This document shows positions 8,171 through 16,763 of a stretch of 64,000 nt of DNA, in pieces. Positions within the stretch are counted from its first letter, which is position 1; the number at the start of each line of letters is the position of its first letter. The stretch comes from Sporosarcina luteola (GTDB taxonomy: Bacteria > Bacillota > Bacilli > Bacillales_A > Planococcaceae): positions 124,001 through 188,000 of the forward strand of contig NZ_JAMBOK010000001.1 of the NCBI RefSeq assembly GCF_023715585.1, in the 5' to 3' direction. Under the pieces are notes generated by a model. The model was not told where the DNA came from. It saw only the letters and a program-made list of their open reading frames with translations, and ran no database searches. A program made the position numbers and the translations under genes.

Positions 8171-8408
8171 AATCAAACAGCTCCTTAAACAGATTATCTT
8201 TTATAGTTTGCCTTAAAAAGTCCGTGACGTAAAGTGTTTCATTCTAAAATAGTATTTTCATTTTGCCTGCATAAACTAGAGGTAGTGGAACTTTCTGTTG
8301 GTGGAAGGTTCGATATATTTCAATAATGCCTTCAATTGAGTTACTTGTTTTATCTGAAATCGTGTATAATTGTTATTTAGGTATATCTACACTCGGGAGG
8401 TATTGCGC

Positions 8409-8588
8409 ATGAAACATATACTGGAAGTTCAAATTGAGACAACGCGCAAGGAATTGATTACCATAGCGGGCGAAAAGGGCTTATCTTCAATGGAAACATT
8501 ACTGATAAGCGAAATGCTCGATAGATTGATCAATGAGTATAATTCCCTGGAAGAGATGCCTGGACTAATGGAATGGATAGAAAAATAG
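8409..8588 (+). CDS. Spo0E-like aspartyl-phosphate phosphatase
   Basis: A 59-residue protein that fits the Spo0E family: a helical hairpin with an N-terminal region rich in charged residues (TTRKELITIAGEKGLSS) and the signature helix SEMLDRLINEY, matching the SQELD motif of phosphatases that dephosphorylate Spo0A~P. GGGAGG (8396-8401) precedes the ATG at 8409; an upstream in-frame ATG (8370) overlaps the -10 sequence TATAAT (8365-8370) and is rejected. It ends only 16 nt before the MoxR operon, so the genes are probably cotranscribed. Together with the orphan kinase it suggests sporulation phosphorelay control. Confidence 0.82.
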   Translation: MKHILEVQIETTRKELITIAGEKGLSSMETLLISEMLDRLINEYNSLEEMPGLMEWIEK

Positions 8589-8604
8589 AAAGGGTGGTAT
8601 TTTG

Positions 8605-9540
8605 ATGGTGACAATTAAGGACTTCCGAAATGAATTAAACCAAGCGGTAATTGGCAGAGGTAAAGAATTCGATCTAATGCTTATCGCACTCTTACAACGG
8701 GGACATGTTTTGTTGGAAAGTGTTCCAGGTTCCGGTAAAACAATGATGGCCAAAAGTTTTGCCAACGCTTTCAAAGGGGATTTCAAGCGTGTGCAATTTA
8801 CCCCGGATGTGTTGCCATCGGATGTGACTGGCATCCGTTACTTTAACCCCCAGTCTCAGGAATTCATCCTGAAGGCCGGTCCAGTCTCAACGAATATATT
8901 ATTGGCGGATGAGATTAACAGGGCGACTCCCCGGACACAATCAAGCCTTTTGGAATCGATGGAAGAAAGGCAAGTGACAATCGACGGTGAAACGCTTTCC
9001 TTGCCGACACCATTCATGGTTATTGCAACACAGAATCCAATTGAATCGCAGCAAGGAACATTTCCTTTACCGGCAGCACAGTTGGATCGATTTTTATTCA
9101 AGCTGAACATTGATTATCCATCGTTTGAAGAAGAGCATGATATCCTGCGGCAATACGGCAAGAACCCTGGAGAGATAAGGACGAATGCGATCATCGATGC
9201 TGAAACTGTCGGAAGCTGGGCTGCTGAAGCTGCAGAAGTGACAGTCCATGAAGATGTCGAAAAGTATATATTGAAAATTGTACGTGCCACAAGAGAGCAT
9301 CCTTTCCTGGAGCTTGGTTTAAGTTCCCGGGCGGCTCTTGCTATCCTTCAGGCTGCCAGGACGAAAGCGTATATTGAAGGCAGGGATTACGTCACTCCAG
9401 ATGATGTCAAGTACATCCTTCCTCCAGCTGCGTTACACCGGATGGAACTATCTACGGAAGGGGTATTGACAAGAACGATTGAAGAAGTGCTTCAGGAAAT
9501 TATGAATTCCATTACAGCACCGCTCGAGGCGACAGTCTAA
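8605..9540 (+). CDS. MoxR-family AAA+ ATPase (first locus)
   Basis: A 311-residue MoxR-type AAA+ ATPase resembling B. subtilis YeaC. Walker A is VPGSGKT (40-46), Walker B is LLADEIN, sensor 1 lies in ATQNPIE, and a C-terminal lid domain follows. Such ATPases act with DUF58 and vWA partners in protein complex maturation. AAAGGGTGG precedes the ATG at 8605; a TTG directly upstream is possible. It overlaps the DUF58 gene by one base (TAATG), so translation is coupled. Confidence 0.9.
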   Translation: MVTIKDFRNELNQAVIGRGKEFDLMLIALLQRGHVLLESVPGSGKTMMAKSFANAFKGDFKRVQFTPDVLPSDVTGIRYFNPQSQEFILKAGPVSTNILLADEINRATPRTQSSLLESMEERQVTIDGETLSLPTPFMVIATQNPIESQQGTFPLPAAQLDRFLFKLNIDYPSFEEEHDILRQYGKNPGEIRTNAIIDAETVGSWAAEAAEVTVHEDVEKYILKIVRATREHPFLELGLSSRAALAILQAARTKAYIEGRDYVTPDDVKYILPPAALHRMELSTEGVLTRTIEEVLQEIMNSITAPLEATV

Positions 9541-10748
9541 TGAAGTGGATACGCTATGAACATGGGTTCAGATCGATTCACCAAGGAATGGCAATCACCG
9601 GAGTTTTTTTCATTTATGCCTTCGTCTATTTGCAAGTCTGGCTTGCCGCTTGTTTTGCAGCGGTATTTGCAATGCTCGCTTTTCAGAACGTTTATTTTTC
9701 AAAGGTTGGACAGCATCTCTCAGTAACATTTCGAGCAAAGCAGAAACGGATTTTGATTGGCGAAAGCGAAGAACTCATCTTGGAGTTCGAAAATGGAAAA
9801 GTGCCGGTCTGGAATGGGACGTTGACCATTTCCATGGAAGACGCGGTCGCGCCGAGTTCGGATGACAAGAAACACTACAGCGGAATATATGATTTGACAG
9901 TTCCTTTTGCGATAGGCGGTAATAAAAAAGTGGAGATCCGAATTCCTCTCGAAGGAAAAAAAAGGGGCATGTCCAGAGTGACGAGGGTCATGTTAGAAAT
10001 CCCGCATTTATTCGGAGACGGATTTGTCAACATGGAGCTCAATGAACCGATTTATTATCAAAGTTTAGTGTACCCGAAGGTGACCTCACTTGGCAGGGAA
10101 CTGAAATCATCACCTTACAAACCGGGCGAAACTGAACAGAAGCAGTCGCTATTCCAGGACGAATTCCAACCGATCGGCACAAGGGATTACATCCCGACGG
10201 ATCGTTTTGATCAGATCCACTGGACCGCAAGTGCCCGGATGCAGAAGTTGCAAACAAAGGAGTTTCTGCCTGTCAGCTCGCAAAGTGTCGTGCTCATGAT
10301 GAACGCGATTGAAAAGGACAGAGGATTTTTAGACTTTGAAAAAAAGGTGGAGCGCCTCGTTTCGTATGCGGATTACTGCATGAAAAATGATATTCCGTAT
10401 TCCATAGCGATTAATATACGGAGTTTTGGAGCAAAACCTTATTTACTACTGCCGAGCGGATCGGGTAAAGTGCAATTTCAAAAAGTGATGGTCATGCTTG
10501 CGAAAATATCGGATAAGCATGCAAAACTGCCTTTCGAGGAAATGCTTCAGCATATGGAAAGGCATGGTCAGCTACCGCAGACCGTCGTTTTGATTACCCA
10601 CGAGAATGACCGTGTAAAAGCACTGGCAAAACAATGGACAAAACGCTACGAGGTCATCTTGGATAATTCCTACGAAAGGAATGAAAGGATTTGGGACAAT
10701 CAACATATGAAAAAGACCGGAACCGATTCAGCCTATCTGAACGTTTAA
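9540..10748 (+). CDS. DUF58 domain protein (first locus)
   Basis: A 402-residue protein like B. subtilis YeaD. Two hydrophobic helices near the N-terminus (about 17-55) anchor it, and a DUF58 core contains DYIPTDRFDQIHWTASAR, the family's arginine/aspartate signature. It is predicted to work with the MoxR ATPase encoded just upstream. The start codon overlaps the stop of that gene, and its 3' end overlaps the next gene by 58 bp. Confidence 0.88.
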   Translation: MKWIRYEHGFRSIHQGMAITGVFFIYAFVYLQVWLAACFAAVFAMLAFQNVYFSKVGQHLSVTFRAKQKRILIGESEELILEFENGKVPVWNGTLTISMEDAVAPSSDDKKHYSGIYDLTVPFAIGGNKKVEIRIPLEGKKRGMSRVTRVMLEIPHLFGDGFVNMELNEPIYYQSLVYPKVTSLGRELKSSPYKPGETEQKQSLFQDEFQPIGTRDYIPTDRFDQIHWTASARMQKLQTKEFLPVSSQSVVLMMNAIEKDRGFLDFEKKVERLVSYADYCMKNDIPYSIAINIRSFGAKPYLLLPSGSGKVQFQKVMVMLAKISDKHAKLPFEEMLQHMERHGQLPQTVVLITHENDRVKALAKQWTKRYEVILDNSYERNERIWDNQHMKKTGTDSAYLNV

Positions 10749-11935
10749 TTGTCGAAATGTTTCTTCCTGCCTATCTCTTCATTTTCTTTTTAGGGGAAAC
10801 CGGCTCCATCATGCCCTATGTATGGCTGCTCATGTCAATCCTCGGAGGAATCATATCCTTTTTCCTGTTTTACAATCGGGATTATTCACTTGGATACGGC
10901 GTAGGATTAGCATTGGCAGTTACGGCGCCGTTTCTGCTGTTCAATGCTCCGCTGATGAATATGCTGATTTTCTTTGTTTATGTTCTATGGAGGATTCAAG
11001 CCAATTTTAATGGATCCAGAATACAAGGGTGGCCATTCTTAACTGTAAACACACTTGTTTTTGTCGTTCTTTTTTTCCTGGCACGTTTGCTTTTCGCCTA
11101 TAATAGCCCTGAAGTTTTAATGAAACAACAAATCATCCTGTTCCTTGTAACATCCTTCCTTTATTTTTTCATACGGATGATCTCAGTTACTGTGAACAGC
11201 AGGCAATTAGGCAATTTTAAGGTGAGGGAAGCGGGCAGGGTTTTCGGTTATATTATCGGATTAGGATCACTTGTATATATTGTCGTCCTATTTGCATTGG
11301 ATCCAGTGAGAAGGATTATTATTAGTGTAGGAGGATTTCTCTTTGGAGGAGTACTGACTCTTTTCGGAAAAACGATGGAGCCTATCATTGAGTATTTCAA
11401 ATCAGGCGCAGAAAAGTTTATCGAAGAAAATTTGGTGGAACCCGAAAGCGGATTCGTTGACTTTGAACTGCAAGATGAAATGAATACGTACGGAGCGACA
11501 TCTTCCATTTTCGAATACACTTCATTGGCAGTAGCATTTGTCATTCTCATTACTATAGCTATTCTTCTCATAAGGCGAAAAGGGAAGAAACGTGATGTGG
11601 AAAAATTAGAAAACTACTCCTTTTCCTTTAAAGGTAGAAAAGCAAAACCCGAAGAGCAACGTCAGTTATTGTATGACTACTCCTCTGCACGGGATGAAGT
11701 GCGGGAGACCTTCCTGCAATTCGAGAAAGAAGCGCAAAAAAACAATCTCAGCCGCATGCATGGGGAAACAGTGATAGAATGGTTCGCACGGATGGGTTGG
11801 AAGCAAAATGATTTGATTTTATCGATTTACAATGATGTTCGTTATGGTTCTCGAACTCCTTCGGAAGAGGAGCATTCGACATTCATCCAAGAGATTGAAC
11901 ACATTAAAAAATCTTTTTTTGAAAAAGAGGTTTAA
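10691..11935 (+). CDS. Polytopic membrane protein of the MoxR-DUF58 operon
   Basis: About 414 residues, with eight to ten hydrophobic helices in the first 290 residues and a soluble C-terminal tail of about 120 residues containing LYDYSSARDEVRETF. It occupies the place of the transglutaminase-like YebA in B. subtilis, but I see no transglutaminase Cys-His-Asp domain, so it looks like only the membrane part plus a DUF4129-type tail. The start is TTG 10691, with GAAAGG 10 nt upstream, overlapping the DUF58 gene; an ATG at 10757 lacks a ribosome site. The function is unknown. Confidence 0.75.
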   Translation: MGQSTYEKDRNRFSLSERLIVEMFLPAYLFIFFLGETGSIMPYVWLLMSILGGIISFFLFYNRDYSLGYGVGLALAVTAPFLLFNAPLMNMLIFFVYVLWRIQANFNGSRIQGWPFLTVNTLVFVVLFFLARLLFAYNSPEVLMKQQIILFLVTSFLYFFIRMISVTVNSRQLGNFKVREAGRVFGYIIGLGSLVYIVVLFALDPVRRIIISVGGFLFGGVLTLFGKTMEPIIEYFKSGAEKFIEENLVEPESGFVDFELQDEMNTYGATSSIFEYTSLAVAFVILITIAILLIRRKGKKRDVEKLENYSFSFKGRKAKPEEQRQLLYDYSSARDEVRETFLQFEKEAQKNNLSRMHGETVIEWFARMGWKQNDLILSIYNDVRYGSRTPSEEEHSTFIQEIEHIKKSFFEKEV

Positions 11936-11995
11936 GAAGTTTTGAAACGGGGGACATTATAATTGAACACAGCAACATTCTCATTTCCCCCTTTT

Positions 11996-12033
11996 GAGGA
12001 CGGACCCTTTACAGGATCTGTCCTCCTTTTTTT
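11996..12033 (+). terminator. Terminator of the first MoxR operon
   Basis: The stem GAGGAC / GTCCTC is extended by partial pairing and followed by TTTTTTT (12027-12033). Confidence 0.8.
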
Positions 12034-12082
12034 GTCCTAAACGCTTATAATGAATATTGTGAACAAAAATGGAGGGGATCAC

Positions 12083-12955
12083 TTGAGGAAAGAGAAGATT
12101 GCATTTATCGGAACTGGGGTCATGGGCAGCAGCATCGTCAAGCATTTATTGAATGCAGACTATGAAGTGACAATTTTCACCCGCACAAAGGAAAAAGCGG
12201 AAGTGCTCATTGGGCATGGCGCAAAATGGGCTGAAACTGCGGGACAAGCGACTGCAGCCGCAGATGTGGTTTTAACGATGGTCGGATATCCATCCGATGT
12301 GGAAGAGGTCTATTATTCAGCGGATGGGATTTTAGAGAACGTCAGACAAGGAATGATTCTCATCGACATGACGACGTCCAGTCCTGCGCTAGCCAAACGG
12401 ATTGCCGCTGATGCCGAAGTGAAAGGGGTTTCCTCAATCGATGCACCCGTTTCTGGTGGGGATGTCGGTGCACAAAACGGGACACTCTCCATTATGTGCG
12501 GAGGGGATAGAGTGACTTTCAGAGAAGTTCATCCTCTCTTGCAAGTATTCGGGAAACAGATTGTCTATCAAGGGGAAGCTGGCGCCGGCCAGCATACAAA
12601 AATGTGCAACCAGATTGCTATAGCGACCAATATGATTGGTGTATGCGAAGCGCTTGTCTATGGAAAGGAAGCTGGACTTGATGCTGAGACGGTCCTCCAA
12701 TCCATTTCTTCAGGAGCTGCCGGTTCATGGTCACTTTCAAACTTGGCTCCACGGATGATCAAAGGGGATTTCGAACCTGGTTTTTACGTAAAGCATTTCC
12801 TGAAGGATATGAATATCGCCTTGGCGGAAGCGGAACAGATGAGTTTGCATTTACCGGGACTGCAACTCGCGAGGGAAATGTACAATGAGCTTGTTGCAGA
12901 AGGATATGGTGAAAAAGGAACGCAGGTTTTATACAAACAATATAATCACGTATAG
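12083..12955 (+). CDS. ykwC: 3-hydroxyisobutyrate dehydrogenase-like oxidoreductase
   Basis: A 290-residue beta-hydroxyacid dehydrogenase. The NAD(P)-binding motif FIGTGVMGSSI is near the N-terminus, the substrate loop DAPVSGGDVGAQNGTL is in the middle, and the catalytic Lys is in GAGQHTKMCNQI. The substrate is not determined; relatives act on 3-hydroxyisobutyrate, tartronate semialdehyde or similar acids. GGAGGGG (12071-12077) lies 5 nt before TTG 12083, so this start is preferred over an ATG at 12050 that lacks a ribosome site. The position just before ykyB matches the ykwC locus of B. subtilis. Confidence 0.87.
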   Translation: MRKEKIAFIGTGVMGSSIVKHLLNADYEVTIFTRTKEKAEVLIGHGAKWAETAGQATAAADVVLTMVGYPSDVEEVYYSADGILENVRQGMILIDMTTSSPALAKRIAADAEVKGVSSIDAPVSGGDVGAQNGTLSIMCGGDRVTFREVHPLLQVFGKQIVYQGEAGAGQHTKMCNQIAIATNMIGVCEALVYGKEAGLDAETVLQSISSGAAGSWSLSNLAPRMIKGDFEPGFYVKHFLKDMNIALAEAEQMSLHLPGLQLAREMYNELVAEGYGEKGTQVLYKQYNHV

Positions 12956-12985
12956 GCAAGTCGTCTTACGCCCACAACGAATAAA

Positions 12986-13032
12986 AAAGGCTGTTCCAGC
13001 GAATCAGACTTACTGATTGCTGAAGCAGCCGG
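12986..13032. terminator. Terminator between ykwC and ykyB
   Basis: AAAAGGCTG and CAGCCGGCTTTT pair imperfectly around an inner hairpin (AATCAGACTTACTGATT), flanked by A and T runs, between convergent genes. Confidence 0.7.
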
Positions 13033-13035
13033 CTT

Positions 13036-13497
13036 TTATTTTCCGTCCAAATAGGAAGATCTGAAGGATTGTTTATTCGATACTTTAGGACGTTTCGGAA
13101 TGAACGTTTTTTGCTTTGTCCTCGATGGCGCTTTTTGCTCCCCGAGAAAATCGATCAATAATTCCTTAGCAGTTTTTAAATTCATTCGCTCTTGTGGATT
13201 ACGGAAAGTTTGGTCTTGTGCTCCTAAATGGGGAAGGGACGTGAAATCGTCTTTTTCCGGTAAGGTGTGAAAGAGGAATTCGCTGCACTTTACGAGAACA
13301 GTGGAGCTTTGCTGGCTGAGCTGAGGATTGTCGACAAAATGCAAGCCGATTTTTTTAGCGTCGCCCGACTGAAGCAGCCGTTGGATCGCATTGTTTTTTA
13401 ATGAATAAAGTTCACGATTATTCGTTGCTGTTTTGGCATGTCGGTTTATAGTGTAAATTGCGATGGCGAGTTGACGCACCGTATCTTCCTTTTTCAA
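13036..13497 (-). CDS. ykyB: YkyB-like protein
   Basis: A 153-residue protein that matches B. subtilis YkyB (154 residues) through YTINRHAKTA, KKIGLHFVDNP, LSQQSSTVLV and LPHLGAQDQTFRNP. No membrane segment or catalytic motif is evident and the function is unknown; the C-terminus is basic. The start is TTG 13497, 6 nt after GAGGAGG (13510-13504). A longer frame upstream would run antisense into the GGDEF gene and lacks a ribosome site. Confidence 0.88.
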   Translation of the reverse strand: MKKEDTVRQLAIAIYTINRHAKTATNNRELYSLKNNAIQRLLQSGDAKKIGLHFVDNPQLSQQSSTVLVKCSEFLFHTLPEKDDFTSLPHLGAQDQTFRNPQERMNLKTAKELLIDFLGEQKAPSRTKQKTFIPKRPKVSNKQSFRSSYLDGK

Positions 13498-13610
13498 ATG
13501 ATTCCTCCTCTTTACGATATAGATATCATTCAACCCTATCATACTGCTTCTCAAAAATTTTTCAAAGCAATTTGTATAAGAAAACCGAAATTTTTGCGAA
13601 CGGCTATTTT

Positions 13611-13633
13611 TTTGTCGAATATAAAGGTATACT
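13611..13633 (+). promoter_or_regulatory. Spo0A-box-like site in the GGDEF-EAL promoter
   Basis: TTTGTCGAAT (13611-13620) contains the perfect Spo0A core TGTCGAA. A -10-like TATACT follows at 13628-13633, so a bound regulator would sit between -35 and -10 and should repress. The -35 (about 13605-13610) is weak. Binding is inferred from sequence only. Confidence 0.5.
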
Positions 13634-13717
13634 TGTAAAATAAAGTAGAAAAATCTGTTTCGGCGTCTATAAACAAAATTATTGTACATAGGAGCAGCGA
13701 CATGCATGGAGGCATTC

Positions 13718-15424
13718 ATGGACAATAACAGACTGCAAGATGAATTGATGATGGAACGCAACACGAGAATGGAATTTGAACATAAGTACAAATCTGTCAT
13801 CGATCATAACTTGGACCCAATTATTACAATCAATTTAAGTGGACGTGTTTTACATGCAAATATCGCTGTCCATAAAGCATTCGGCTACAGGTTAAAAGAA
13901 TTGACGGGTCGTGCAATCATCGATTTGATCGGTGAAGAAAAAAATAATGACTTTAATGACTTTCTAGCACGTGCGTTTTCCGGCGAGTCAATTGAAATGG
14001 AAGGAATCAAGTTCTTTCATAAGCGGGGCAAATATCTATCTGCTTATGTTAAGGCGATCCCTGTTGCTATACGGGGAGATATACAGGAAATCCATTTAAT
14101 TTTAAGGGATACTTCCTTTCATCTCAAAAATAATGAAAGGTTATTATTTCTTTCCTATCATGATCAATTGACAGGGTTATGGAACCGGCGTGCATTGAAA
14201 GAACATTTTTATGCTGACGCTGATTATGCCTTTCGATGTGATGAACAGCTCTCCTTAATCCATTTGGACTTAGATCGCTTTAATACAATCAATGATTCCA
14301 TCGGTAGAAACGGTGCTGACGAAATTCTGAAGATGATTGCGGATCGGATTAAACTTGCTACTCCTACAACGGGAAAACTATATAGAAATGGCGGGGATGA
14401 ATATATCATCCTGCTGCAAAACCATTCCATCGAAAAAACGGAAAAGCTAACACAGAAAATCATGAGTGATTTCACGAAACCCTTCTATTTTAATCATCAG
14501 GAATATTTCATTTCGTCCTCAATCGGTATATCGGTCTATCCCGAAGACGGAACGGAGTTGGAGGAGCTGCTTCAGAAAGCCGAGCAAGCCGTTCGTTTCG
14601 TCAAAGAGCGTGGCCGTTCCCATTATCGTTTTTACCGGGAAGAGATGAATACGGCTTTCACTGATACGGCTTTAATGGAAGCCCATCTGCGCCGAGCAAT
14701 TGAATTTAATGAGCTTGAACTCCACTATCAGCCGCAAGTGAATTTGAAGACGGGGGAAATCGACAGCTTCGAAGCGTTGTTAAGATGGAATAATCGGAAG
14801 TTTGGGTTCGTCTCACCGGCCCAATTCATTCCACTGGCAGAGGAATCAGGTCTGATCCATTCTATCGGTGATTGGGTGTTAGAGGTTGTATGTGCCCAGT
14901 TGAAGGAATGGCAAGATAAGCAGTTCCGGCCTGTTCGAATTGCGGTGAATATATCTCCTAAGCAATTTCAAATCGGTGCATTTGCCGAGAAAGCAAAACA
15001 GTTTATTGATAAGCATGGGATTCATCCCTCCTCTTTCGAAGTGGAAATTACTGAGTCTGCCTTGATGAATATGAAAGATACGCTCTCGACCTTACAGAAA
15101 TTGAAAGAAATCGGTGTGACGATTTCAGTCGATGATTTCGGAACTGGTTATTCTTCACTCAGTTATTTAAAGCAATACCCTATCAATATTATTAAAATTG
15201 ATCGTTCGTTCATCAAAGACATTGAATTGGATGAAAAGAATGAAGCGATAGCTAAAACAATTATTAATCTAGCCCACAACCTAGGCATGCAAGTCATTGC
15301 TGAAGGCGTAGAGAAAGATTTGCAGGCGAAAATTCTAAAAGAGGCCGATTGCCATAAGGCACAAGGTTTTTTATTCAGCAAAGCGGTTCCTGCCTCGGAA
15401 ATCGTGGAAAAATATTTTGCGTAA
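13718..15424 (+). CDS. PAS-GGDEF-EAL cyclic-di-GMP turnover protein
   Basis: A 568-residue soluble protein with a PAS domain (about 25-130), a GGDEF domain (LTGLWNRRAL at its start, active loop NGGDEY) and an EAL domain (FEALLRW, DDFGTGYSSL, IKIDRSFI, VIAEGVE). Key EAL metal ligands are present. The GGDEF loop ends in Tyr rather than Phe, which is tolerated, and I see no RxxD inhibitory site. It may therefore make, degrade or sense c-di-GMP. The start is ATG 13718, 5 nt after GGAGG (13708-13712). It stands where B. subtilis has ykuI, an EAL-only protein. Confidence 0.9.
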   Translation: MDNNRLQDELMMERNTRMEFEHKYKSVIDHNLDPIITINLSGRVLHANIAVHKAFGYRLKELTGRAIIDLIGEEKNNDFNDFLARAFSGESIEMEGIKFFHKRGKYLSAYVKAIPVAIRGDIQEIHLILRDTSFHLKNNERLLFLSYHDQLTGLWNRRALKEHFYADADYAFRCDEQLSLIHLDLDRFNTINDSIGRNGADEILKMIADRIKLATPTTGKLYRNGGDEYIILLQNHSIEKTEKLTQKIMSDFTKPFYFNHQEYFISSSIGISVYPEDGTELEELLQKAEQAVRFVKERGRSHYRFYREEMNTAFTDTALMEAHLRRAIEFNELELHYQPQVNLKTGEIDSFEALLRWNNRKFGFVSPAQFIPLAEESGLIHSIGDWVLEVVCAQLKEWQDKQFRPVRIAVNISPKQFQIGAFAEKAKQFIDKHGIHPSSFEVEITESALMNMKDTLSTLQKLKEIGVTISVDDFGTGYSSLSYLKQYPINIIKIDRSFIKDIELDEKNEAIAKTIINLAHNLGMQVIAEGVEKDLQAKILKEADCHKAQGFLFSKAVPASEIVEKYFA

Positions 15425-15434
15425 GGTGATAGAT

Positions 15435-15484
15435 GGCTTTCTTCTAACGCGGGCATTTGCCTGCTAGAGGAAAGTCTTCTTTTT
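15435..15484 (+). terminator. Terminator after the GGDEF-EAL gene
   Basis: A long imperfect hairpin (GGCTTTCTTCTA with TAGAGGAAAGTC, inner GGGC/GCCT) followed by TTCTTTTTA. Confidence 0.75.
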
Positions 15485-15511
15485 ATCTAGTAGTCGTCCG
15501 GTGGATAGCTA

Positions 15512-15520
15512 TGTTACAAT
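15512..15520 (+). promoter_or_regulatory. Extended -10 promoter of fadH
   Basis: TGTTACAAT matches an extended -10 (TGn then TACAAT at 15515-15520). No good -35 is present. The predicted start falls at about 15527, inside the FadR-like operator. Confidence 0.5.
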
Positions 15521-15522
15521 TA

Positions 15523-15540
15523 TGAGTGAATATTCATTCA
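15523..15540 (+). promoter_or_regulatory. FadR-like operator upstream of fadH
   Basis: TGAGTGAATATTCATTCA is an 18-bp near-palindrome that differs at one position from the B. subtilis FadR (YsiA) consensus TGAATGAMTANTCATTCA. fadH (ykuF) is a known FadR target in B. subtilis. The site covers the likely transcription start, so the regulator would repress in the absence of long-chain acyl-CoA. Confidence 0.75.
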
Positions 15541-15559
15541 TAAGAAATGGGGGATTTTC

Positions 15560-16318
15560 ATGTTCACAGACAAAGTGATTATCGTGACAGGCGGATCAAG
15601 CGGCATGGGGAAATATATGGCGAAGAAATTTGCCGACGAAGGCGCAAATGTCATTATCACAGGACGGGACGAAGACAGATTGGAAGAGGCGCGGAAAGAA
15701 ATCGGGGAACGTGCACATACTTTTCAGATGGACGTGCGTAACATTGAAAACGTGCAAGGAATGGTTGACTTTGCGGACGGAAAGTTTGGGAGAATCGATG
15801 GGCTCGTTAACAATGCCGCTGGAAACTTTCTCGTTCCTGCAGAAGAGCTTTCGCCGAATGGCTGGAAGGCTGTTATTGACATCGTGTTGAACGGAACCTT
15901 CTATTGTACGAGTGCAGTCGGCAATTACTGGATTAAAAAAGGTCAAAAAGGGGCTATTTTGAACATGCTCGCAACATATGCATGGGATGCGGGTCCGGGA
16001 GTTGTCCATTCGGCTGCTGCAAAGGCTGGCGTGATGTCGCTGACTCGCACGCTTGCTGTAGAATGGGGACGGAAATTCGGATTCAGGGTGAATGGAATTG
16101 CTCCAGGTCCGATTGAGCGCACAGGTGGAGCGGAACGATTATTCCAATCCGAGGATGCGGTGAAACGAACGATCAATTCAGTCCCATTAGGACGTGTAGG
16201 CAAACCGGAAGAAATTGCGGAACTAGCCGCTTTCATCATGTCAGACAAAGCCTCCTACATGAATGGCGAAATCGTCACACTAGACGGCGGACAGTGGTTG
16301 AATCAGTATCCTTTTTAA
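15560..16318 (+). CDS. fadH: 2,4-dienoyl-CoA reductase (SDR family)
   Basis: A 252-residue NADPH-dependent short-chain reductase for beta-oxidation of unsaturated fatty acids. The cofactor motif TGGSSGMG is at 10-17 and NNAAG at 84-88. In place of the classical YxxxK there is Tyr140, Ser151 and Lys155, spaced 11 and 4, exactly the active-site spacing of mitochondrial 2,4-dienoyl-CoA reductase (Tyr199, Ser210, Lys214). This supports fadH/ykuF over a generic SDR. It lies behind a FadR-like operator and is monocistronic. Confidence 0.92.
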   Translation: MFTDKVIIVTGGSSGMGKYMAKKFADEGANVIITGRDEDRLEEARKEIGERAHTFQMDVRNIENVQGMVDFADGKFGRIDGLVNNAAGNFLVPAEELSPNGWKAVIDIVLNGTFYCTSAVGNYWIKKGQKGAILNMLATYAWDAGPGVVHSAAAKAGVMSLTRTLAVEWGRKFGFRVNGIAPGPIERTGGAERLFQSEDAVKRTINSVPLGRVGKPEEIAELAAFIMSDKASYMNGEIVTLDGGQWLNQYPF

Positions 16319-16408
16319 ATTAGAAAGCTTCCATTGATATGGAACGTATTTTATTCCTTTACCCGCACATCCTAATCCCAATTCGTGCATAGGGAGGGTT
16401 TTGTCCAT

Positions 16409-16645
16409 ATGGGTATATGGATCATTCCGTTAGGGATTGTCTTTGTTATTATCGGCATCATCGGATGGAAAGCGGTTAGTAAATGGGATGCAATAGCTGC
16501 AACATCGTTCGATCCACAGGACCATAGAATAAAAGAAGCGGTGGAAGACCATCCATTCTCATTAAATCCGATCATCTGGGTCATCGGAGTGGCATCGCTT
16601 TTCATACTGTTTGTCATTTTCTTTTACTGGGCCTCTTCCATATAG
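16409..16645 (+). CDS. Small two-helix membrane protein
   Basis: A 78-residue protein with hydrophobic helices at about 3-21 and 54-74, joined by an acidic soluble loop (DPQDHRIKEAVEDHPF). The family is not recognised. AGGGAGGG (16391-16398) lies about 10 nt before ATG 16409; an ATG at 16385 would place that ribosome site inside the gene. It lies between fadH and darB on the same strand. Confidence 0.65.
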   Translation: MGIWIIPLGIVFVIIGIIGWKAVSKWDAIAATSFDPQDHRIKEAVEDHPFSLNPIIWVIGVASLFILFVIFFYWASSI

Positions 16646-16763
16646 GAAGAGGTTTTCTAATGGAACATTTTTCATAATTCGGTGGGATGTTCACTGACTC
16701 TTATGGTATGATAGGGTTGTAGAAGTGTTATGACAGCTTATGATCAGAAGGAGCGATTTTTTA

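Noticed and set aside
13498-13800. N-terminal extension of ykyB by about 100 codons
   Set aside because: TTG 13497 has an ideal ribosome site and gives the family length; the extension has no similarity and crosses the GGDEF start antisense.
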